The position numbers and the translations under genes are program-made. Below the pieces are notes generated by a model. The model was given only the letters and a program-made list of their open reading frames with translations, was not told where the DNA came from and did no database searches. A DNA stretch of 64,000 nucleotides from an uncultured Lachnospiraceae bacterium (GTDB lineage Bacteria; Bacillota; Clostridia; Lachnospirales; Lachnospiraceae), in assembly GCA_910578795.1 (NCBI GenBank), contig CAJTSD010000005.1, positions 1 through 64,000 of the forward strand, read 5' to 3'. How positions within the stretch are numbered: position 1 is the first letter of the stretch; every line of letters begins with the position of its first letter. Below, piece by piece: positions 58,068 through 64,000 of the stretch.

Positions 58068-58770
58068 AGTCAAACAATATCTTATCCACTGTCACAAACT
58101 CATAGCCCTGCTTTTGCAGTTCGTCAACAATTGTAAGTGCCGCATCGACAGAAGGTTTATAATAATCATGCATTAAAATAATATCGTTTTCTCCCACCTT
58201 TTTGAGAACTGCTTGTGTGATACAGGAGGAGTTTGAGGTACACCAGTCAAGTGGGTCAACACTCCATAGAATGGGGAACATATTAAGCTCGGATTCCAGT
58301 TTTTTATCCCATGCGCCGTACGGAGGGCGCACATACAGGACTTCCGCTCCCGTGATTTCCTGCAATACTTCGTTTGTTTTCACTAACTCCTGCTTGAATT
58401 TTTCGCGGTTTGATTTGGTAAGCTCGATGTGGGTATAGGTATGGTTTCCAATCAGATGGCCCTCTTCGTACATGCGCTTGATGATGTCTGGATGAAGCGA
58501 GGCATTTTCGCCAGTGACAAAGAAGGTTGCTTTTACACCGCGCTCTTTCAGACCGTCAAGCAAAGGCTCTGTGTAAATTGGATGCGGACCATCGTCGAAG
58601 GTCAGCGCGACACGTTTGACATCGGAAACAATCTGAGGCTGTGCAATTGTAAGGAGAGCACGGTTATAAAACGCAAGCTGGCGGTTTAACGCAAGCGCCG
58701 CAAGGCAAAATGCCAAAGCATATAATAATTTGAAGATGAACTGAAAATCGTTCGGTAATCGGTTTTTCAT
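58066..58770 (-). CDS. Polysaccharide deacetylase family protein (NodB domain)
   Basis: 234 residues. A membrane anchor (FIFKLLYALAFCLAALAL) precedes the NodB domain: VALTFDDGPHPIYTEPLLDG (catalytic Asp and metal Asp), GHLIGNHTYTHIELT (metal His pair), VRPPYGAWD and the closing DIILMHDYYK (catalytic His). Such enzymes remove acetyl groups from peptidoglycan or chitin-like polymers. Domain size and position of anchor are as in PdaA/PgdA-like cell-wall deacetylases. ATG 58770 is chosen because the upstream residues to 58794 have no ribosome site. Confidence 0.93.
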   Translation of the reverse strand: MKNRLPNDFQFIFKLLYALAFCLAALALNRQLAFYNRALLTIAQPQIVSDVKRVALTFDDGPHPIYTEPLLDGLKERGVKATFFVTGENASLHPDIIKRMYEEGHLIGNHTYTHIELTKSNREKFKQELVKTNEVLQEITGAEVLYVRPPYGAWDKKLESELNMFPILWSVDPLDWCTSNSSCITQAVLKKVGENDIILMHDYYKPSVDAALTIVDELQKQGYEFVTVDKILFD

Positions 58771-58873
58771 ACGGATTCCCCGCTTATGAAACAAATTGTT
58801 CTATAAATAGTATATGGCAGGGGGCATGTAATCATTCAACAGAACTTTAAGAATCGAGTCTCAACCGTGTGCA

Positions 58874-58907
58874 TAAAAAAACTCCCGCCGTAAAGCGGGA
58901 GCTTTTT
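58874..58907 (-). terminator. Terminator of the chemoreceptor gene
   Basis: CTCCCGC (58882-58888) and GCGGGAG (58895-58901) flanked by A and T runs, so it works on both strands; it lies 24 bases past the chemoreceptor stop. Confidence 0.85.
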
Positions 58908-58930
58908 CAGTCATAGTCATTGACAGGTCT

Positions 58931-60628
58931 CTATTTTTGTAATGAAAACTGTTCGATAAGACCATTTAGGATGGTAGCCTGTGCAGACAATTCTTCACTC
59001 GTTGCGCTTGCCTCCTCGGCGGTTGCGGCATTAGTCTGTACCACTTCGGAAATTTGATCGATTCCATGCTCTGCCCTGCGCATTGCCTCTGCCTGATCTT
59101 CAACCATATTTTTAAGATCCTTTGAGAAATCAGCGATTTCTTTAATACCCTGCACTACGGATTCGATTGCATTTGCCGCATTCTCGGCAGCCCTGTTTCC
59201 TTCTGTAACCTCCCGAATCGAGCTTCCGATTAACTCGCGGGTATCAACGGCAGCCTGTGCGCTTTGGTTTGCCAGCACACGAATTTCATCGGCAACAACC
59301 GAAAATCCGCGTCCCGATTCGCCTGCCCTTGCAGCCTCAATGGAAGCATTCAGTGACAGGAGGTTTGTTTGAGAGGCAATGGATTCAATTTCTGAAATAA
59401 TATCGCCAATCCTTGTGGAAGCCTCATTGATCCGCTTCATTGCCGCAATCATGTTGTTCATTTCACCGCGGCTGTTGTCTGCCTGATCCGCATAGCGCTG
59501 TGCTTTTATGTAAGATTCGTCCGCGCTGAGCGCACTCTTTTCCATTGTGGCAGTAATGTCGGAAATCGTAGAATGCAAATCCATAACGGCATTTGTCTGC
59601 TCGGTTGCGCCTTCCGCAAGGCTCTGTGATGCATCCGCCAAATCGCCGGAGCCGCTGGATACCTGATTGGATACTTCGTTGATGGATAACAGGGTTTCCG
59701 TCATCTGATCCCGCAGTCCGCGCATTGATACATATAATTTATTAAAATCACCGGTGTATTTATCGGGGCAGTTTGATTTTGTGTTATAATTTCCGCCTGC
59801 CATTTCGCCCAATACTTCACCAACATCATGAATAATCTGATTTAAGGTATTTGCCATTTCCGCCGCGTCTTTTTCCATGTGTTCAATCTCGTCTCCGGTG
59901 TCAATCATTGGGAACGGAGACGAAAGGTCGCCTGCCGCAAAAGTCTTGAGACGTTCGCCGAGCTTTCCCAAAGGTTTGGAAATTCCCTTTGCAATGTTTT
60001 TGCCCATTTTGGTTGCCAGTACAATTGCAGTTGCAATAACGACAATAATTACAATTGAAAGGATAATACATACAACAATCAGAGTTGTGGATAATTGTTT
60101 TCCGTTCGTTACTTTCACATTCAAAAGCTCCTCAAGCTTTGCGTAAATGCTATTATATACGGGTGCCAAATCATTGAGCGCTATTTCTTGTGCCTGTCGG
60201 CAAAGTTCTTGGTCTGTTGTTGCACCGATCTCCATAATTTGCGCATCCAGCCTCCAGTATTCATCCAATTCGGAACGAATTGCATCATAGGTTTCTCTTC
60301 CGTCCTTTGACACGATCGTATTTTCAATTGAGGCAAAAGCCTCCTCGAATCGAACTTTAACTTCTTCGTGCTGTTTTACAACGGCATCGATTGCATCTTG
60401 GTCTTCATAACCAATCGCAGCACGTAACGATGACCGTAAATCCGCAAATTCAAACATTGCCTTTCCGATGTCACCCTGTGCAAAACCAAAATTTTTCAAT
60501 GCGTAAGAGTATCTGCTTGAGATGATGATAAGGGCAATCAATGCCAGTACTGCTACGGCAGCCGTTATTGAGGCTACCTTAAAAAAAGATTTGGTTAGTT
60601 TTTTTTCAATGCTGTCCTGTTCATTCAT
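58931..60628 (-). CDS. Methyl-accepting chemotaxis protein
   Basis: 565 residues. Two membrane helices (about 18-38 and 184-206) enclose a four-helix-bundle sensor of 140 residues. A HAMP domain follows (KPLGKLGERLKTFAAGDLSS), then a long signalling coil with the hairpin tip ESIASQTNLLSLNASIEAAR and AGESGRGFSVVADEIRVLAN. Receptors of this type set CheA activity. No che gene is near. The stimulus is unknown. A housekeeping-type promoter lies upstream (60808-60835). The relic at 33156 shows that other receptors of the same type exist in the genome. Confidence 0.95.
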   Translation of the reverse strand: MNEQDSIEKKLTKSFFKVASITAAVAVLALIALIIISSRYSYALKNFGFAQGDIGKAMFEFADLRSSLRAAIGYEDQDAIDAVVKQHEEVKVRFEEAFASIENTIVSKDGRETYDAIRSELDEYWRLDAQIMEIGATTDQELCRQAQEIALNDLAPVYNSIYAKLEELLNVKVTNGKQLSTTLIVVCIILSIVIIVVIATAIVLATKMGKNIAKGISKPLGKLGERLKTFAAGDLSSPFPMIDTGDEIEHMEKDAAEMANTLNQIIHDVGEVLGEMAGGNYNTKSNCPDKYTGDFNKLYVSMRGLRDQMTETLLSINEVSNQVSSGSGDLADASQSLAEGATEQTNAVMDLHSTISDITATMEKSALSADESYIKAQRYADQADNSRGEMNNMIAAMKRINEASTRIGDIISEIESIASQTNLLSLNASIEAARAGESGRGFSVVADEIRVLANQSAQAAVDTRELIGSSIREVTEGNRAAENAANAIESVVQGIKEIADFSKDLKNMVEDQAEAMRRAEHGIDQISEVVQTNAATAEEASATSEELSAQATILNGLIEQFSLQK

Positions 60629-60807
60629 GGTTCATAGTCTCCTTTCTATTAATGAAACAAATAATTATCGGACGTATTCCCCCCCCTTTTTTTGATAGCA
60701 GAACTCTGACATTTTTACCCATAACTGTGGAGATTCGGAATCGTAGCATGTATCTTTGGTAAAATAGAGTTTTCCAATCATTTTTTTGGAATTTAACGTC
60801 GTATTTT

Positions 60808-60835
60808 ATTATAACGCATTGAAAAAAATATTCAA
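60808..60835 (-). promoter_or_regulatory. Promoter of the chemoreceptor gene
   Basis: On the minus strand TTGAAT (60835-60830), 16-base spacer, TATAAT (60813-60808), about 180 bases before the start codon. It is a sigma-A type, not flagellar type. Confidence 0.6.
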
Positions 60836-60889
60836 TACCTATGTGGTGATGTTTCACGAATAAAACAATATGAAATTCTAGATATTTGT

Positions 60890-61567
60890 ATGTTTTGGAT
60901 AACAAAAGGAAACACTAAGGAAACCAATTTAAGGGAATATTTACATAATTTACTTGCGAAATCGGATAGACAATACTATAATTTATTTGGGTTGTTTTAT
61001 GCGATGGAAAATGGGATATTGGAACTTGCCGTGAAAGGATGCAGCATAATGGGGAGAGATTCTAAATGGGATAAATTTGCGGAACTCATAGCACGCTGTT
61101 ATAAAGCCGCAGAAAATGGAAATACTTTAAATGCGTGCTGGATTGATGCGTTTAATGCGCTTATGGATGTGATAGCGGTGGAACGGATGACGGACAGCCG
61201 ATTTGCGCGGGAGCTAGGAGATTTGGAAAAAATTACGGATTTTAAATTTAATATAGAAGGTTTAATTTTAGATTATTTTGACAGGCTTTGGAAAGTGGGC
61301 AATTATCAGGAAATCTGTACAAGTGGGGACAGGATTATGACCACCTTTGACTGGAATGTGGAATCGTCGTCCCCGATTAGAACCATGGTGGTTAATTCAT
61401 TAATGAAAATGGGAAAAAAGGACGAGGCGTTACAGTACTGCTTGGAGTGGATTAAGGCAGAACCGGAGGATGTGAATGCGGCTATGATTAAAAAAGCGTT
61501 GCTTGCAGATGCGGATTTATCAGTAAATAACGTGTTGCCGGATATGGAGGGAGAAGAATCATGTTAG
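60890..61567 (+). CDS. Hypothetical TPR-like protein
   Basis: 225 residues, no signal or membrane helix. It is all-helical with a repeat-like layout (LFGLFYAMENGILELAVKGC; FAELIARCYKAAENGNTLNA; VNSLMKMGKKDEALQYCLEW then IKAEPEDVNAA), the last being a classic TPR. Its stop overlaps the epimerase start by 7 bases, so the two are translationally coupled. No strong ribosome site is seen before ATG 60890, so the true start could differ by a few codons. A role in assembling a surface polysaccharide or pilus function is possible from context only. Confidence 0.6.
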   Translation: MFWITKGNTKETNLREYLHNLLAKSDRQYYNLFGLFYAMENGILELAVKGCSIMGRDSKWDKFAELIARCYKAAENGNTLNACWIDAFNALMDVIAVERMTDSRFARELGDLEKITDFKFNIEGLILDYFDRLWKVGNYQEICTSGDRIMTTFDWNVESSSPIRTMVVNSLMKMGKKDEALQYCLEWIKAEPEDVNAAMIKKALLADADLSVNNVLPDMEGEESC

Positions 61568-62631
61568 CAAAAAATGTGGATTTGCGTGGCAAAACAATAT
61601 TGCTCACAGGCGCGGCAGGCTTTATCGGGGCAAATCTTTCGCTTGCTCTTTTGAAGTCTGTTGACAATGTAAGAATTATAGGCATTGACAATATGAATGA
61701 CTATTATGATGTATCATTAAAGGAATTTCGGTTAAGTCAAATTAGAGAGCTGGAAAAAACAGTGACTGGCAGCTTTATATTTGTGAAGGGCAGTATTGCG
61801 GACCGCAAATGTATTGATGACATTTTTGGAACGTATGAGCCAAGTATCGTGGTCAATCTTGCGGCGCAGGCTGGAGTGCGTTACAGTATTGAAAATCCCG
61901 ATGCGTATGTTGAGTCAAATTTGATTGGTTTTTACAATATATTGGAATCATGCCGTTATAGCTATGACAATGGCAAGCCGGGGGTGGAGCATTTGGTATA
62001 TGCAAGCTCATCATCCGTGTACGGCAGCAACAAAAAAATACCGTATGCGACGGAGGATAAGGTTGATAATCCGGTGTCTTTATATGCGGCGACGAAAAAG
62101 TCAAATGAGCTGCTTGCGCATGCGTACTCGAAGCTTTACGGGATACCGTCTACCGGACTTCGGTTTTTCACGGTATATGGTCCGGCAGGGCGTCCGGATA
62201 TGGCATATTTCGGGTTTACGAACAAGCTTGTTAAAAATGAAACAATCAAGATTTTTAATTATGGAAACTGCAAGCGCGATTTTACTTATATTGACGACAT
62301 TGTGACAGGCGTTCATTCTGTGATGCAGTGTGCGCCGCTTCCCAATGAGGATGGTGTCAAATATAAGATTTACAATATTGGAAACAATCAGCCGGAGAAT
62401 CTTCTCGATTTTGTTGAAATTTTGCAGGATGAATTAAAAGCGGCAAAGGTACTTCCAGAAGACTATGACTTTGAGGCGCATAAGGAGCTTGTGGGGATGC
62501 AGCCGGGCGACGTTGAGGTCACGTATGCGGATGTGAGTGAACTTGAGCGGGATTTTGGCTTTAAGCCGGACACGGGTTTAAGGGACGGTCTTCGTAAATT
62601 TGCACAGTGGTATAAGGGGTTTTATGCCTGA
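61561..62631 (+). CDS. NAD-dependent epimerase, UDP-glucuronate 4-epimerase-like
   Basis: 356 residues, extended short-chain dehydrogenase. NAD site LLTGAAGFIGANLSLALL, Asp of IGIDNMNDYYD, the catalytic set SSSSVYGSNKKIPYA with YAATKKSNELLAHAY (Tyr-x-x-x-Lys), and RFFTVYGPAGRPDMAYFGFT. The DNMNDYYD and GRPDMA wording is typical of UDP-glucuronate/galacturonate 4-epimerases, which feed capsule or exopolysaccharide synthesis. It overlaps the TPR-like gene by 7 bases and lies 181 bases before pilB. Confidence 0.92.
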   Translation: MLAKNVDLRGKTILLTGAAGFIGANLSLALLKSVDNVRIIGIDNMNDYYDVSLKEFRLSQIRELEKTVTGSFIFVKGSIADRKCIDDIFGTYEPSIVVNLAAQAGVRYSIENPDAYVESNLIGFYNILESCRYSYDNGKPGVEHLVYASSSSVYGSNKKIPYATEDKVDNPVSLYAATKKSNELLAHAYSKLYGIPSTGLRFFTVYGPAGRPDMAYFGFTNKLVKNETIKIFNYGNCKRDFTYIDDIVTGVHSVMQCAPLPNEDGVKYKIYNIGNNQPENLLDFVEILQDELKAAKVLPEDYDFEAHKELVGMQPGDVEVTYADVSELERDFGFKPDTGLRDGLRKFAQWYKGFYA

Positions 62632-62761
62632 AATGATTGCAATTTAACGGCTTGGCATTTATAATAAAAACAATGGCAGTACATTTTTTTATGCACACGG
62701 GCGTTCAAATGAAGTATGTCATTAAACCGATAAATCGGTTCGCTGACGGACGCCGGCGCGA

Positions 62762-62788
62762 CGAGTAGGGGAAAACCTTCCCTGCTCG
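62762..62788 (+). promoter_or_regulatory. Hairpin in the pilB leader
   Basis: CGAGTAGGG (62762-62770) and CCCTGCTCG (62780-62788) form a 9-bp stem with one G-U pair, 24 bases before the pilB start and without a T tract. An AACCGAT/ATCGGTT stem lies at about 62725-62740. Their purpose is unclear. Confidence 0.4.
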
Positions 62789-62812
62789 ATTAAAAGGACA
62801 TGGAGGATTTCA

Positions 62813-64000
62813 ATGGATTTTAATAGAAAAAAAGTACGACTTGGTGATTTGCTTGTGGAAGCCGGTTCCATTACACAGGAACAGCTTATGAATGCGCTGG
62901 AGAAGCAGAAAAAAAACGGAATGAAGCTTGGCGTGACGCTTGTCGATGAGGGTATCATAACAGAGGATGATATTGCGGAGGCGCTCAGCCGGCAGCTTGG
63001 CATTGAGCAGGTGGATCTGCAGAATATCAATGTAGATAATGCGGTTACAAAGCTTGTTCCAGTCAATATCCTGAAAAAATATACGATGATACCATTTGCC
63101 TTTAGCGAAAAAAACAAAAACGTGCTTCGCGTGGCAATGGAAAATCCTTTGGATACGTATGCCCAGGAGGATATTTCGATTATCACGAACTATCAGGTAG
63201 AGCCGGTGGTTGCGACAACGCGAAGCATCATGCTTGCCATTGATAAGTATCACGGACAGAATGAAATGAAGACTGCCTTAAGCCAGTATGCAAAGGAAAA
63301 ACGGCTTGAGGTGGAAGTGGATGAGCACGAGCAGGAGGACATTAACAGCTCTCCGATTGTAAAGCTTGTCAAGGAAATGATTGACCTTGCGGTGCGCCAG
63401 CGCGCGTCGGATATACATATTGAGCCGATGGAGGAATATATCCGTGTAAGATACCGTATTGACGGTGTTTTGCAGAAGAAGGCGACGTATAATGTGTCGG
63501 TGCTTCCGGCGATTATCGCGCGTATCAAGATTATCGGCGGCATGGATATTTCCGAAAAGAGAAAGCCGCAGGACGGACGAATTACGCAGGTGGTAGACCA
63601 TGTGGAGTATGATATCCGTGTTTCCATTCTGCCGACAGTGTTCGGCGAGAAGGTCGTTATGCGACTTACCGCGAAAATGGCGCTTACAAGGGAAAAGAGC
63701 CAGCTCGGCTTAAAACCTTATGAATTGGAGCAGTTTGACTATATTATCAGTAATCCCCACGGCATTTTGCTTGTTACGGGACCGACGGGTAGCGGTAAAT
63801 CGACAACGCTTTACACGGCGCTGAGTGAGTTGAATACAAACGACGTGAACATTATCACGGTCGAGGACCCTGTGGAGGCAAATATTGACGGCATTAATCA
63901 GGTTCAGGTGAATCCAAAGGCAGAACTGACGTTTGCCAGTGCGCTGCGCTCCATTTTGCGACAAGACCCGGATATTATCATGATTGGTGAGATTCGAGAC
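62813..64000 (+). CDS. pilB: Type IV pilus assembly ATPase PilB / GspE, partial
   Basis: The frame starts at ATG 62813 (TGGAGGATT upstream) and runs off the right edge, giving 396 residues. The N-terminal MshEN domain reads VRLGDLLVEAGSITQEQLMN and VTLVDEGIITEDDIAEALSR; the ATPase part has the Asp-rich RASDIHIEPMEEYIRVRYRI, Walker A GPTGSGKST (323-331) and Walker B region DPDIIMIGEIRD at the edge. PilB hexamers drive pilus extension at the inner membrane. The MshEN domain in related proteins binds cyclic di-GMP. The rest of a pilus cluster probably follows to the right. Confidence 0.95.
   Translation, partial: MDFNRKKVRLGDLLVEAGSITQEQLMNALEKQKKNGMKLGVTLVDEGIITEDDIAEALSRQLGIEQVDLQNINVDNAVTKLVPVNILKKYTMIPFAFSEKNKNVLRVAMENPLDTYAQEDISIITNYQVEPVVATTRSIMLAIDKYHGQNEMKTALSQYAKEKRLEVEVDEHEQEDINSSPIVKLVKEMIDLAVRQRASDIHIEPMEEYIRVRYRIDGVLQKKATYNVSVLPAIIARIKIIGGMDISEKRKPQDGRITQVVDHVEYDIRVSILPTVFGEKVVMRLTAKMALTREKSQLGLKPYELEQFDYIISNPHGILLVTGPTGSGKSTTLYTALSELNTNDVNIITVEDPVEANIDGINQVQVNPKAELTFASALRSILRQDPDIIMIGEIRD

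Noticed and set aside
62632..62812. Cyclic di-GMP riboswitch before pilB
   Set aside because: Hairpins exist, but the conserved GEMM core sequences are not seen.

Overview
The window looks like chromosome of an anaerobic, low-to-moderate GC Clostridia, most likely Lachnospiraceae. This is inferred from gene content, not from a database match: a stand-alone spoVAE-type gene, DUF4250 and DUF5721 proteins, an FMN riboswitch with an ECF riboflavin transporter, a chemoreceptor, type IV pilus ATPase, a pectate-lyase-like beta-helix protein, and a comEA / two-component / GerMN / comEC / holA block. No rRNA, tRNA, intact insertion sequence or CRISPR array was seen.

Left part (1-10.9 kb): the tail of a restriction specificity subunit at the edge, a flavin reductase, a YxeA-like protein, then glutamate synthase gltB-gltD. 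gltB has its own promoter and a roughly 300-nt leader that can fold into a pseudoknot followed by an intrinsic terminator. After gltD comes a decaying stretch: a MATE transporter fragment, an intact sdpR-sdpI type pair with a perfect 20-bp palindromic operator candidate, a broken Fic/Doc toxin-antitoxin remnant and a headless acetyltransferase.

Accessory part (11-37 kb): many secreted or lipoprotein genes of unknown function, a Phd/RelE-type toxin-antitoxin pair, a class D beta-lactamase-like lipoprotein, an L,D-transpeptidase with a repetitive Pro-rich tail, an inositol-phosphatase family enzyme, a GH30 glycosidase, an FMN riboswitch with ribU, several GNAT acetyltransferases, and remnants of a sensor kinase and a chemoreceptor. 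A methyltransferase gene is preceded by a 12-codon leader peptide with a near-perfect Shine-Dalgarno and mutually exclusive RNA hairpins, which resembles antibiotic-responsive attenuation.

Core-like part (35-64 kb): ridA, shikimate kinase, spoVAE, degV, a LytTR-type regulator, the arginine cluster (argG divergent from argJ-argB-argD, with ARG-box-like sites between them), a solute-binding protein, the competence/two-component/holA operon, a pectate-lyase-like protein facing a polysaccharide deacetylase, a chemoreceptor, a TPR-like protein coupled to a nucleotide-sugar epimerase, and the start of a pilB/gspE ATPase running off the right edge.

Scattered between genes is a family of 131-152 bp structured elements (39.1, 41.9 and 48.5 kb, perhaps a relative at 1.2 kb) whose helices are kept while the sequence changes. 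One of them forms most of the argG 5' leader.
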